Numbered from the stretch's first letter, positions 37,061 to 48,413 are shown. The stretch is 64,000 nucleotides of DNA from Atopsyche davidsoni (GCA_022113835.1 JAILWY010000021.1:5456001-5520000), one strand, 5' to 3'. The notes: generated by a model from the sequence alone, not told the origin. Numbers and translations are program-made.

Positions 37061-37195
37061 TACTTAATAAGTTACATAATAAAAACATTATCTTGAAATA
37101 GGCTTTTCAAATAATTCGAAGTTTAATAAAGTGAAGAATCTTTTAGAGTTTTTAAAAGTTAGACAATGAAGTTAAAAATATGTGTATGGTTAGTT

Positions 37196-37322
37196 ATGCA
37201 TCTGATGATGACCTAGTCTATTCGGTCGAAACTAGTCATGCAAAAGAAGACAAAATACAAAGTTACTTTTATCATTTTATTAATGGATCTTCACCAATCA
37301 AATGCCTTGTCCCTCAACAAGA
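37196..37322. mobile_element. Partial hairpin repeat, GATGATGACC family
   Basis: Begins ATGCATCTGATGATGACC, then GGTCGAAACTAGTC, AAGACAAAATACAAAGTTAC and ATGGATCTTCACCAATCAAA, ending CCTCAACAAGA. The second half is the reverse complement of the left arm of the element at 60542-60745, so this is one arm of the same family. It is non-coding and its class is not assigned. Confidence 0.7.
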
Positions 37323-38500
37323 TTTTTAATTAAATCCAAATTTTATTAAAAATAATCAAAGCACAATTTTTTTAAAATAAAAATCCCTTCTTTAAATTCG
37401 TTAATATTCGTTTAAATATTTAGCACGATAAATTTAGGCAATGATTATTAAATTATTTATTTCCATTAGCTCAGAAACCACCCCTGTACGTCCAACGAGG
37501 GTAGTGCCCTGCCCCCTGTCCGAGGCGGTCCCGGGCGATAGGACTCTGGGGGCGATTCCGGGGTAGATCGGACGCCTTACTCCTTATTATCCTTGTATGA
37601 GGATTTACCAGCTCCTGTTGAAATGGCTCTGGAGATCCTGCTAGATCAGTGTATTTGAACTTTCAAGAGAATAGGATATCCCTCGATCGAGAGATATATA
37701 CAAGGGATAATGCCAATTTGTGACTCTACGGTTATGGAACCTGAAAATGCGTGATTCATTTATAACGTTTTTTTTTATTTACAGTAATACAATAAGTAAT
37801 AAACATAAATAATAAAAAGGGTGCATATCCTTGTAAGTCTATTTAAAAAATGCATAATGATCCCTTCTTAACAAATCCTTAGGTTTGAGAAAAGTTTGCC
37901 AATTATAAAATTAATATAAAATGAGAACTTAAATATAAATACTTAGAAACAAAATCAATATGGAAGTTTAAAAAAATATGTTATTAGATAATTCTGAATT
38001 CCTCTTTTCTGTTAATACTACAAAGCGCTTTTATATTTCATTACGTAATTTCGTATATTGTTTTGAACTTAACCAATAGAAAACAAAAATTACCCTTTGT
38101 TTTTCTTAACTCTATAATTGTAAATAGCCCAAATTAAAACTAATTTTGTATCGCAACGGATAAAACCATTTTTAAAAAAATTTAAATCAAGACTAAGCAG
38201 CCAATGAAATGTTCTACAGAATAATCATACTCAGTTAATGCTAAGTAAAATGCATTTCTAAATGATTAGAAAATATTATAATTAATACAAAGATGATTTT
38301 TATAGCAAACTAATATTTGCTAATCTGCTTTTCAAGAATATAATCATTCGCTAATCGGGTTCTTCTTAGATTTATTTATTTGGTATTTATACTTATTGAG
38401 TTATCGGTAAGTGACAAAATGGCATGGCAGTTCAAACACGATTCTGAAACAAAAGTAATACAGACATTCAAAACGAAGGTGGCACGTAAGAAAATAAAAA
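37323..38500. other. Non-coding stretch with GC-rich patch
   Basis: 37480-37630 is GC-rich (CGAGGCGGTCCCGGGCGATA; GGGGCGATTCCGGGG) and shares GCGATAGGACTC with 50219-50230. No reading frame or domain is recognised. The remainder is AT-rich and featureless. Confidence 0.45.
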
Positions 38501-38720
38501 AGACATGGCAAGGGTAAGAAAGGGTAAAATCAACCCTTCCCAGACAATCGCCGGGCTTCGGTAAACGGTCACCAGGGGCCGGTAGTGCGCCCGGGGGCGG
38601 AAAAGAGACAATCTCGTCTCGTTTCCGCTGTACAAGGAAATCACGACAGAGTGGTGAACTTAAATCCATCGGATTTGTCAAATGGCTAAATGGATTCTTG
38701 GTCCGTGCTAAAAAAAGTAG
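38500..38720. promoter_or_regulatory. GC-rich island
   Basis: Contains CCGGGGGCGGAAAAGAG (also in the island at 43390) and TTTGTCAAATGGC. A 116-codon minus-strand frame ending at 38376 crosses it, proline-rich in the island and random in the AT flank, so it is not called a gene. It is likely of the same nature as the other islands. Confidence 0.3.
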
Positions 38721-39355
38721 TAGCAAAAAAACGCTTTTTTATGTAGTGCGTGTTAAAAATTTGTATCAAAAGTTATCTCGTCTAACTGCCAACAAGCCTG
38801 AGCATTTAGCATTAGCGTTTATTTCACCTATACCAAGAATATTATATTATATATACGATTGTTTTTTATGATGTAAAAAGTCTAGGATCGCTGAAGCGCA
38901 ATTCAGCAATTATAAATTCGAATAAATAAATCTCAAAAGAAATGCTGAAATTGCTTCTGTTACCAAAATTAGCTAAAGTGTTTGTTAAAGACAATTTGGA
39001 TAAAAATGCAAGAACAGACATTCAAATATAGTTTAAAATTTGATAACTTTTACTGAAACACAGACTTACGATGTATCTTTAACAAAAAGTCTGTCGCAAA
39101 TACTTAACAATATTTTAAATAAAATTCCTTATCTCTGAAATGCCTACTTAAAATTTCAAATTCACGCAGCTTTGTTTGGGCCGAAAATAAATTTATTTTT
39201 GTTGCTAAATACAGCAATTAAAAATATTTATACTAAAAATAATAAAAGGAAAACTCTTAAAGCTTCCATTAAAGGCTATTTATTGGGCAATTGAAAAAAA
39301 AGCTTTTTATAAAAATCACCATTAGCGTACATTTTCACCTCTCCACCCCATCGAA
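38721..39355. other. AT-rich non-coding stretch
   Basis: Nothing supported. Confidence 0.6.
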
Positions 39356-39600
39356 AGAAAACGCCAGCCACGCCACACAATCCGACAAATTCAATCGCCG
39401 CCCTTATCGGCGGACCAGGGCGGATAATTCCCGCCTACCCTTTAAAAAGGCTGAATATAAAAACATAAAACGCCTCCGTAGGGCGGAGGAGCAACGTAAA
39501 AGTTCATGATCCACCCCGTGGCGTAATAACGTAACAACGTGTCCGTTAAAGAGCGGACAGATGGTATCTCGCAGGATATCCCTCGCTTGAGGGCCGAACT
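39356..39600. promoter_or_regulatory. GC-richer island
   Basis: Contains AATCGCCGCCCTTATCGGCGG (a GCCG-centred inverted pair), CCAGGGCGGATAATTCCCGCC and a CTTTAAAAAGG palindrome, plus GCCTCCGTAGGGCGGAGG (a hairpin near 39472-39490). Regulatory role inferred from composition and clustered palindromes. Confidence 0.3.
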
Positions 39601-39975
39601 CGGTATATTCGCAAAAATATATTTTTTAAATATATTCCACATCATATTATTTCACAGATGGAATGTGTTGTGAAGTTAAAAATATTTTTAAAGCTGTTCA
39701 TATTATTAAAAAAAAATTGCTAGTAACAGCATAAAACATTTTGTAAAATGATTTTTAAATTCCTGTTAAAAAATCATTACTTATCTTCTCTCGAACAGTT
39801 TTGATTTGCAGTACAATTTAAAATATTACAATGAAAATAATTGCAGATTTTATGTCAAAAATAGTACATTTATTCATATTTGTGAATTCTCCAATATGTT
39901 TTCATATGTAATCTTTAAAAATATTTTATAAATTTGTTTTAATATATAATTAAAAATAAAACGCAATATTTCCGG
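39601..39975. other. AT-rich non-coding stretch
   Basis: Nothing supported. Confidence 0.55.
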
Positions 39976-40200
39976 ATACCCGAGTCCCTCCCACAGAATC
40001 ACCAACAGACAAAAGGGGTGGGCAACACGGGGGGAAAGGTTGTCACGGGCAAAAGTCTGACAAGAAAATGTGGCAACATTCCCCGTGACAGCTTCCGTTG
40101 GACAAATCAGTGTTTATCGCCGCCCGCCATTACCTCGCCCGCCGCCATCTTGCGTGCGGGGGGGGGGGGGGCGCTAGCGGCTACTCTTGGAGAAGGATAA
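39976..40200. promoter_or_regulatory. GC-rich island with perfect YY1/Pho consensus
   Basis: GCCGCCATCTTG at 40141-40152 is the exact reverse complement of the YY1/Pho consensus CAAGATGGCGGC. A CCCGCCATTACC lies 20 bases upstream, and ACAAATCAG at 40102. A G-run of 14 (40158-40171) follows at once. This is the strongest single protein-binding motif in the window. No coding frame is supported. Confidence 0.4.
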
Positions 40201-40540
40201 ACGTTTAATTCGATAGCAACTGTATTTTGAATTGAATTGGACAATGGTAAGTAATTCGATTTTTTTTAAATATAATAATGAATAGTTCGGAATTGTTGCA
40301 TATTTTTTTAAAGAGTTTTAAACTATCAACTGGTGTTTTTTTTTTTTCTACTAGCCATTTTTTAAATTACATTAAAATTAATCATATAATTTTTTTTACT
40401 TGCTTAAATGATTTGTTAAATAACTACGAATAAAATCTGAAAAACAAATATTTTTGTATATATTGAATATTTTAGTATTTTTTGAATTGTGTGCTTACTT
40501 AATTTTGAAAACTCTATTACTAAATATCCAGGAGTATAAT
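40201..40540. other. AT-rich non-coding stretch
   Basis: A donor-like ACAATG|GTAAGT lies at 40246/40247, with an ATG directly before it. There is no other support for an exon. Confidence 0.4.
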
Positions 40541-40750
40541 AAAATCTCGCTTTCCCTGACAGAAAGAGACGTCGGGAGACAGTTCGTCGCGCCTAATAAC
40601 CCACTGAATGTCAATTAGTGCCCCGGTGTCCCCTTTTGTTTGCAACTTGTTCTGACTTACCCTCGAGTCAGCGTCGCTCCCGCTGTCCCCTTCAGGAGTT
40701 ACGGCTCGCTAATGAAAACTTACCCGGAATTGATTGCCTCCAAATGTATT
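40541..40750. promoter_or_regulatory. GC-richer island
   Basis: Contains GAGACGTCGGGAGACAGTTCG, CGCGCCTAATAACCC, GTGCCCCGGTGTCCCC and TCGAGTCAGCGTCGC. Same character as its neighbours; no coding frame recognised. Confidence 0.25.
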
Positions 40751-43305
40751 TATTTTGAAAATTTTCCTCTGAATAAATACAATTAATTCAATGATTTATT
40801 TAAAATTATATTAATACATACTTAGAGACTTTCGTTTTAGTCAGGTTGGGAATTCGAAAGTTCGAAGATTGTATTAATTTTATTTCGCTTTGAGACTCGG
40901 TACAACTCCTGGTATTTTGGATTTGTAAAATCACGTATTATCTTTCGGTGTGCAGTCTTTAAAACCCTTATTTAAACTCACTGCCACCAAAGACATCTTA
41001 GGTGTATGTTAATACAAATATCTGGAATGACTGCTCTATTATCTGCTAATTAACTCAAGTCACTCACAAAAAAAGTCACTCACTTATCCATACTCGATAA
41101 GATAAGAATATGAAAACTGGATTTACTTTTTTGTATTTCAAATAACAATCACAACATTAACAAAGTATAACAATAATAAAGTAATTAGTATAAAAATTAT
41201 GACACGATTTATTTTATCAACCAATTTAGAAAGTCTGATCCTACAATCTCATGATAACATATTCACACACTAGGTATAGCATATTCGTGATAATTAGAGA
41301 CTAATCAACTATCGTTTATTTTCTTTTTATTTTCCATAATATAGCTTTTTTAATTAATATTTGCATACCATACACATATTTTCAGCTATATTGTCTAACT
41401 TTTAAAACCCCTTAAAGATTATTCAATTTATTATACGAATTAATTGAAAAAGCCTGCTTCAAGATAATGTTACTTGAATAAACGACAATTTTGTCTTTAA
41501 AATTATATGAAATTCATTGAGGTAAGGAAAGCAGCTAATTTTGAAGATCCTTGCAACTTTGATACTCTATACTCTGTACAAAATACAACGCTTTTATTGG
41601 ACAATTTTACCCACCTTCCCCTTTCATTGCTTTTCTGAATTTCTTGCTTTGCTTGCACCGCTCTTGCCCTCTTCTCCCCTGGGGAACATTCAAGGGTAAG
41701 AGGGTACAGATACGGTGATTAGAGTGTGCTATCGCTAAAAACTTGACAATTTATTGAACATTACGTTTTTGGTGCAAATTTTACAAATTATCTTATTTCA
41801 TTTTTCTATAAAAAATTTGTTTCAAAATTACTTAATTTTCTTCAATAGCTCCAATTATTTAAACCACATATTGAATATTTTACAAATATACATTAAACTA
41901 CCAGATTTATGTATAAAAAATATTTTTACTCCTTAAAGGCATTCAAAAATCAAAAAAACTAAAATCATTTTATCAAGTTTTTACAGTATCGAACTATACA
42001 TCGAGATTTTTCAAAACAAAAATGCCTCCCATTGCTTTGTTTTATAAAAACCTTATTATTATTTAAATTAGCTTTTAAAACAATTTCAGTATAATATATA
42101 CGCATAGTAAAAGATATAGTAAACATAAATATAGTTTACAACCTGTAGTGACCCTAACACGGTATTAAATTTGCAAAAAAAAACTAGAACTACATTGCAC
42201 TGTCTGCTTGACCAGATCAAACCCAATAACACTTTGATAAACGGCAACAATAAAATTACTTGATTTTAAAGTTTACTGTTATAAATAAAACACTTTTTCG
42301 CAAATTTCAGCATTTTTACTCATTGTTATGCCATCCAATATAAACACTGAGGGTGTTTACAAATATTGTTGGCTTAATTTTCATTAGTAAAGCTTAGGTG
42401 GTTGTGGGCCAACATTGATCTATAAATATGATCAAAATCAAAGTTTGATACTAGTCTTGTATTTATTTAAATTAAATTAATATTTAAATATACAGGCTTG
42501 TACATATTAATAGTATTGAAGACTATTGAGATAAATCTTAGAATGATACTCGCAAGACAATGATCTTGTATATCAAGCCTTTTCTCATCATTGTACCGTC
42601 ATCTTCCACTTTCTACAGACACCCCTTGCCTTAACTTAACTTTACACCCTTAACTAGGGGCATGTTTAAAATACGGCGGGGTGTCATGAAGTCTTAGAAG
42701 GGTACTTGGCAAACATTACGAACAGTCATTATGCAAATTGTCGGAAGGGTTGAATTTTAGAGCTTCTAGATTAAGAAGGCAGCCTTTTTTATAAATACTA
42801 ATTTTATTGTTACGAATGTAAACTTAGTAAATAAACTTTATGACTCACTTATTAAAAAACAAAACAATCCAACTGAAAACTTTATTATACTATGATTGTT
42901 TGGGGATTATTTTGGTTTTTATAACCCTGGATACTCTTTTAGCAATTCTCTATTTATGGCTTATGCTGGAAATACTAAAAGCTGAAGACGACTGCAATCC
43001 TGCAATCATCTCTATAAATTTTAATTGTTGCTCTGTTGTCGTTTTCAATCATAGTCTTCTATTTAAAAGACTTACACTCTTTGTTCAGACTCACACCAAT
43101 CGCATTCAGTGTAATTTCTATAAAATAAACTGTAAATTATTTAATTGTTTATTATTTGTCTGCTTCTTATTTCGTTGTTATCACAAAATACTATTAATGC
43201 GTATTAATTTTTGTCTTCATTATTCATCCACAATTTAAAACCACGCTTAAAAATAATTAAACACTTTCATCAAATTACAAGTAGAAAAGAATCCATCTCA
43301 CTCTC
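40751..43305. other. AT-rich non-coding stretch
   Basis: Mixed patches at 41600-41700 (CT-rich) and 42600-42760. A 132-codon + strand frame at 42840-43238 is AT-rich, hydrophobic and cysteine-scattered, without any domain. A frame of that length is not surprising in 64 kb, so it is not called a gene. Confidence 0.5.
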
Positions 43306-43309
43306 GTAG

Positions 43310-43520
43310 TTGGGGGTAGGTTGAAGCTGTGAGTAAAGGGTGTCGTAGAAGCCTTCGTTAATTCATTGGAGTGATGGCGTTCATTTGTCAGCCCCGGGGG
43401 CGGAAAGAGGTGGAAAAGAAACGGACAGTGCACCCCTCTCTCTCGGCTCAAGATTGATTGAACGAATAGAACTTGTTCTCACGTCTCCGGCTTGTGAAAA
43501 ATTAACGGGGGCGCTGGTGT
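43310..43520. promoter_or_regulatory. GC-richer island
   Basis: Contains CATTTGTCAGCCCCGGGGGC and CCGGGGGCGGAAAGAGG. The latter 13-base core is identical to one in the island at 38590. Frames on both strands are open, as expected from composition. Confidence 0.3.
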
Positions 43521-43955
43521 TAGATCTTGATTTTACTTTTGTGTGTGTGAAATGTTTGATAATAAAATAATGTGAGTAATTTATCACTACATTTTAGATA
43601 TTAAGACCTATTTTCTATGTTATTAGCTAAACCATTATTTCCGATTTTTGCCGAATATTATAAGAGATATTACGCTATCGTTAATAGACTTTCAAATAAA
43701 AAGTGAAATCCAATAATAAACACCATTTTAGTCTGGGAAATTAATTAAAACGCACAATTCTTATATAAATTTAAAACGTACATATTATTGTGCTTGTCGA
43801 AAGTTCCAGACTTGGGTCTCACTCCATAAACAATAATAAATGGTCCATCACTTGTAAGCCAACTTCCACCCGAAAGCTCTATCAAGTAGAAAATCACAGT
43901 ACTACAAAAAGCTCTAACATTCAAAGACATTAACCAATGCACCCTTCAGACTCCC
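43521..43955. other. AT-rich non-coding stretch
   Basis: Nothing supported. Confidence 0.55.
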
Positions 43956-44115
43956 CGAAGCTTATCCTTCCCGCCCAGTGACAGTGCGACCATCACAATA
44001 CGTCACATCTGACCGCAGCGGTGACGACGTGATCATGGGGCGGTCAGACCACAGTCAGAGCACCGGCTGACAAATGGCACGGGAGGGGAGGAGGGTGAGT
44101 TAGGGATTAGGGAAT
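43956..44115. promoter_or_regulatory. GC-richer island
   Basis: Contains GTGACGACGTGATC, GGGGCGGTCAGACC, CTGACAAATGGCACGGG (44067-44083) and a purine-rich GGGAGGGGAGGAGGG. The ACAAATGGC word links it to the islands at 24.3, 50.3 and 61.1 kb. Confidence 0.3.
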
Positions 44116-44605
44116 GCTTCCGATCTGTGGCTTTGGTAGATTGAGATACTTTGTTTCTTTGAATTGCGACACTCTAGATGGCTTTTATGGATTTAGGAGA
44201 TGTTGATAAAGCTGTACATTAATTAATATATATACACATATAATATAATGTATAAACACACGCAATACTATTATTTTTCTTATTATCCCGATTAAATATT
44301 ACATATGATATTTCATCATCTTAAATAGGTACCATAAGTATAAGAATAACACTGTATGTTGCCACTTGTATGTCCATGACTCTCACTGTGAAATAAATAT
44401 TTAAACATTTATTGCATGCAAATTATAACATGAAATACTTTCTATTAAATTGCGTCTTTTTTGTATTGAAAATTTTATTTTATTACAAATAAAAATCAAA
44501 TCAACTGACAAATAGCTAAAACAATTCGTAATTTATGATAATGTCACCTTTTTCCTAAATATAATTATTACACAATTCTTTGCAGCATTCCCTTTCAATT
44601 AGTCG
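44116..44605. other. AT-rich non-coding stretch
   Basis: Nothing supported; includes ATATATATACACATATAATATA at 44227-44248. Confidence 0.55.
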
Positions 44606-44835
44606 AATCGCGTCTCAATTAAAACCCTAAACGCGTGACGCTCCTCATTCCCTCGCAAGGGATGAATTTAATTACCGGGTAAGACACACCCCCAGGAGCT
44701 GTCAGTTCACATAACGGATCAGCTGTTGGCAAGTCGCAGCTGATATGACGCGTCACCCTCGCGCCTACCCTGACGGCTTGATACCCTCCCCTAAGCCCAG
44801 GCCAGAACAAGGGGTTGGTTGTCAGATAAAATTAT
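44606..44835. promoter_or_regulatory. GC-richer island
   Basis: Contains CGCGTGACGC, AATTTAATTACCGGG, GATCAGCTGTTGG and GCAGCTGATATGACGCG (paired E-boxes CAGCTG). The two CAGCTG boxes about 16 bases apart suggest a bHLH-bound enhancer. Inference only. Confidence 0.3.
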
Positions 44836-46165
44836 AGCCGATTGGAATTTGATTATTTAATGAAGTCGAATGAGACAGTCGAATTAACTCACTGTCTGGG
44901 GAGATTGCTAAGTTCGTTGATTGCGTTCAAATTGAAATGGACAACTTTTTATAAAGCAAGAGCAGCATAGTAAGTATTATAACTACATAGTTGGATTTAC
45001 TCTGGACCTTAAATAGATCCTCCAAATCCAACTATAGGACCATTCAATACGTGAGAGTACTTTCAAACTGATTTATAAAATATATGCCTTCAACTTTTCG
45101 ATGTACCTAATATATACGAGTATGTTTGTATATTTTTTTAAGTTTGGTTTTATTTCAATTTGCAAACTAATAATAGAAGAATATCAGAATGATTATTTAA
45201 ATCAATATTGTATGTTATAATAATATTACATAAAAATATGATTTTTAAGTTATCGATTTATTATTTGATAGTTTTTAAATTTAACATTTTTTTCGTAGAT
45301 TGAGCGATTTTGAAAGTGGTTAAAACCACTTGATTCGGCATCCATTGCAATCGTATGAAAGATACGTAAATAATATGAGAAAAATAAATTCTGTTATTTC
45401 CGTTGCGAGATAAATTTCATGTTTTTACATTTGTACTTAACTTTAAAATATATATTGATATTTTTTTAAAAATCACACGTGTCTTTCTCATAAGAATTAT
45501 TTTTAAGGGTGTAAATGATCTCATTGTTTATTAGAAATTTCATGTGCTGATTAAAGCCCTTGTTCATCCCAGGCAATAACCAAATAAAAATTTGATTTAA
45601 TTATACGCTTAAAATTAAAATAAAGTGATGAAATTACCAATTCAGGCCTTTTAATCGAGGCAATCTATAATATGCTAATGTGAAATTAGATTTAGCTACC
45701 AGCATATCAGTCAACACGGAAACTTTCCATGTTCTTCAAATTTAGGGATTGCAGTGGATATGAACCATTGGTACGTGAAAGGTATAAATATACTTGTAGA
45801 AATATACATATGGATGAAGTGGATATTACATTGTTGTAATAGTCTTAAAGTGGTCACAAAAAAATACTGTTTTACTTTTTTTACTGTGTTATTTGTTACC
45901 GCAATGACAATCATATATAAGTAAGCATGAGCTTTTTTAAAATTAAATAATGAATACCAGTTTCAATGCATAAAATAATAACAAAGCTATAAGAGAAGAC
46001 AAGAAGCATCGTTTTCGTTTTAAATTTATTTATCTTATATTTATGCAATTTGTTTCATAAAAACAAAGTGGCTTAAAGATTTAAAAGCATTGTATCCAAA
46101 GGCTGTTTTTTCAAATAGAGGTACGCTTATTTTTTCAAATTTTTTTCTACATTTAACCACGGTTT
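44836..46165. other. AT-rich non-coding stretch
   Basis: No gene or repeat supported. Confidence 0.55.
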
Positions 46166-46400
46166 TAATGTTTTCGTCGAGCGTTTCAGGTGGCTCTGTG
46201 TTATTTCGGCGTGTACGGATGTATTCAATAAATAATTTCCCCGCTTTCCGCGACTCCAGTGCCCCTGGCTGGCGGGCCGCGCCGTATCGCTGTGTCCTAA
46301 TAAGTTTATCTTGCGCCCCTGACAGCTGACAGCTGGTCGGGGGCGGGGGAGGGGTAATTACTCTTAGGGATGCGTCGCAGGGAGCTCCACTCAGTATGTT
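46166..46400. promoter_or_regulatory. GC-richer island
   Basis: Contains CAGTGCCCCTGGCTGGCGGG, CCTGACAGCTGACAGCTGG (two overlapping CAGCTG E-boxes, 46319-46337) and GGGGGCGGGGGAGGGG (G-rich, Sp1-like or G-quadruplex-prone). No coding frame recognised. Confidence 0.3.
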
Positions 46401-46653
46401 ACAGATTGTAATTTATTTTGATTTTATAAGATAAGACAGGTTGTTCTCATATGTAGCGTAGGCCAATGCAGCCTTTGGTACTCCTCCGCATCAAAAATAA
46501 ACGAGTATTGAACATAGATGTAACAAACCTCATAGAAATAGAAACTAAAACATATAACTGAATTATGTGCCAAGTGTGTAAAAAACGGTACAAAAATATT
46601 ATCTTAGTACTTAAATATTAGTTGATTCACGAAATATATTAGAATACGTGAAA

Positions 46654-46667
46654 ACATTTCTATTGTA
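46654..46667. repeat. Left 14-bp direct repeat flanking the array
   Basis: ACATTTCTATTGTA is repeated exactly at 49022-49035, on the other side of the array. It looks like a target-site duplication of 13 or 14 bp; the first A of the right copy also belongs to the element end. Confidence 0.75.
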
Positions 46668-46736
46668 TATTAATTTTAGATTAATGTTAATCAGGATGCG
46701 TATTTATTTACCCATGCAGGTATTAGTATGTTTATG

Positions 46737-46941
46737 TGATTAAGCATATTTTTTCACACATTGAAAACGATTAAAGAAAACTCTCAGAAAATATCATCGT
46801 GACTTGTGAGGGATTCGAACCCACATCCCCAAGCTTTCATGGCCGGTGCATTTATCCAACTATGCTAACGAGCCACTGCAATTTAGTGAGAATTTCTAAT
46901 AATCATATTCTACATATGAACTAATATGCTCGGGCTAATCA
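46737..46941 (-). mobile_element. tRNA-containing MITE, array copy 1 (inverted)
   Basis: A 205-bp copy with termini TGATTAAGCATATT (left) and, inward on the other strand, TGATTAGCCCGAGCATATT. The two ends align as inverted repeats with a 5-base gap. The tRNA-like module is at 46800-46874 on the minus strand. Confidence 0.8.
46800..46874 (-). pseudogene. tRNA-like module, array copy 1
   Basis: Cloverleaf with acceptor GGCTCGT/ACAAGTC (one G-T, one mismatch), D-stem GCAT/ATGC, anticodon loop CATGAAA (anticodon position TGA), T-stem GTGGG/CCCTC with one T-T mismatch, and loop TTCGAAT. Box A is TAGCATAGTTGG and box B is GGTTCGAATCC. A at position 33 and lack of the long variable arm argue against a working tRNA-Ser. 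Confidence 0.5.
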
Positions 46942-47140
46942 ATATTTAATGATTTGCAAACACTGGACTTTTTAATTAAAGTAACAAGTGAAGCATTTTT
47001 ATATCCAAAGCTGGTTATTATTATTTTTAAAATCTATTGATGTTTTAGCCGAGACGCGCACCATTCAATTATATTAATTTTAGATTAATGTTAATCAGGA
47101 TGCGTATTTATTTACCCATGCAGGTATTAGTATGTTTATG

Positions 47141-47345
47141 TGATTAAGCATATTTTTTCACACATTGAAAACGATTAAAGAAAACTCTCAGAAAATATCA
47201 TCGTGACTTGTGAGGGATTCGAACCCACATCCCCAAGCTTTCATGGCCGGTGCATTTATCCAACTATGCTAACGAGCCACTGCAATTTAGTGAGAATTTC
47301 TAATAATCATATTCTACATATGAACTAATATGCTCGGGCTAATCA
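47141..47345 (-). mobile_element. tRNA-containing MITE, array copy 2 (inverted)
   Basis: Looks identical to copy 1, exactly 404 bp downstream. The tRNA-like module is at 47204-47278 on the minus strand. Followed by 45 bp of spacer, then the polarity switch. Confidence 0.8.
47204..47278 (-). pseudogene. tRNA-like module, array copy 2
   Basis: Looks identical to the module in copy 1; same cloverleaf and same TGA at the anticodon position. Confidence 0.5.
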
Positions 47346-47384
47346 ATATTTAATGATTTGCAAACACTGGACTTTTTAATTAAA

Positions 47385-47396
47385 GTAACAAAAATA
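47385..47396. other. Inversion junction of the array
   Basis: The inverted unit, reading ...TTAAAGTAACAA in its spacer, changes directly into AAATATGCTTAATCA, the terminal part of a direct-orientation MITE. No extra sequence is inserted; A bases at the joint make the exact point uncertain by a few bases. Confidence 0.8.
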
Positions 47397-47605
47397 TGCT
47401 TAATCACATAAACATACTAATACCTGCATGGGTAAATAAATACGCATCCTGATTAACATTAATCTAAAATTAATATAATTGAATGGTGCGCGTCTCGGCT
47501 AAAACATCAATAGATTTTAAAAATAATAATAACCAGCTTTGGATATAAAAATGCTTCACTTGTTACTTTAATTAAAAAGTCCAGTGTTTGCAAATCATTA
47601 AATAT

Positions 47606-47810
47606 TGATTAGCCCGAGCATATTAGTTCATATGTAGAATATGATTATTAGAAATTCTCACTAAATTGCAGTGGCTCGTTAGCATAGTTGGATAAATGCA
47701 CCGGCCATGAAAGCTTGGGGATGTGGGTTCGAATCCCTCACAAGTCACGATGATATTTTCTGAGAGTTTTCTTTAATCGTTTTCAATGTGTGAAAAAATA
47801 TGCTTAATCA
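47606..47810 (+). mobile_element. tRNA-containing MITE, array copy 3 (direct)
   Basis: 205 bp from TGATTAGCC to GCTTAATCA. Preceded by AAATAT, so the base context just outside the left end (TAT) equals that of the solitary element at 19834. The tRNA-like module is at 47673-47747. Confidence 0.8.
47673..47747 (+). pseudogene. tRNA-like module, array copy 3
   Basis: Same 75-nt cloverleaf as the other array copies (TGA at the anticodon position). The D-loop is two bases longer than in the solitary Thr-like module at 19901. Confidence 0.5.
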
Positions 47811-48009
47811 CATAAACATACTAATACCTGCATGGGTAAATAAATACGCATCCTGATTAACATTAATCTAAAATTAATATAATTGAATGGTGCGCGTCTC
47901 GGCTAAAACATCAATAGATTTTAAAAATAATAATAACCAGCTTTGGATATAAAAATGCTTCACTTGTTACTTTAATTAAAAAGTCCAGTGTTTGCAAATC
48001 ATTAAATAT
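47811..48009. repeat. 199-bp array spacer
   Basis: Non-coding sequence between MITE copies 3 and 4, repeated between copies 4-5 and 5-6, and in part at both the left end and the inversion joint. It contains GGTGCGCGTCTCGGC. No relation to the flanks of the solitary MITE was seen. It is the sequence carried along when the unit was amplified. Confidence 0.75.
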
Positions 48010-48214
48010 TGATTAGCCCGAGCATATTAGTTCATATGTAGAATATGATTATTAGAAATTCTCACTAAATTGCAGTGGCTCGTTAGCATAGTTGGATAAA
48101 TGCACCGGCCATGAAAGCTTGGGGATGTGGGTTCGAATCCCTCACAAGTCACGATGATATTTTCTGAGAGTTTTCTTTAATCGTTTTCAATGTGTGAAAA
48201 AATATGCTTAATCA
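48010..48214 (+). mobile_element. tRNA-containing MITE, array copy 4 (direct)
   Basis: Looks identical to copy 3. The tRNA-like module is at 48077-48151. Confidence 0.8.
48077..48151 (+). pseudogene. tRNA-like module, array copy 4
   Basis: Looks identical to the module in copy 3. Confidence 0.5.
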
Positions 48215-48413
48215 CATAAACATACTAATACCTGCATGGGTAAATAAATACGCATCCTGATTAACATTAATCTAAAATTAATATAATTGAATGGTGCGCG
48301 TCTCGGCTAAAACATCAATAGATTTTAAAAATAATAATAACCAGCTTTGGATATAAAAATGCTTCACTTGTTACTTTAATTAAAAAGTCCAGTGTTTGCA
48401 AATCATTAAATAT

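Noticed and set aside
38376..38726. 116-codon minus-strand frame
   Set aside because: Half lies in a GC island and half in AT-rich flank with a sharp composition change; no domain.
42840..43238. 132-codon + strand frame
   Set aside because: AT-driven hydrophobic composition and no domain. From a stop frequency of roughly 7 per cent per codon, a frame of this length is about expected once or less by chance in 64 kb on two strands.
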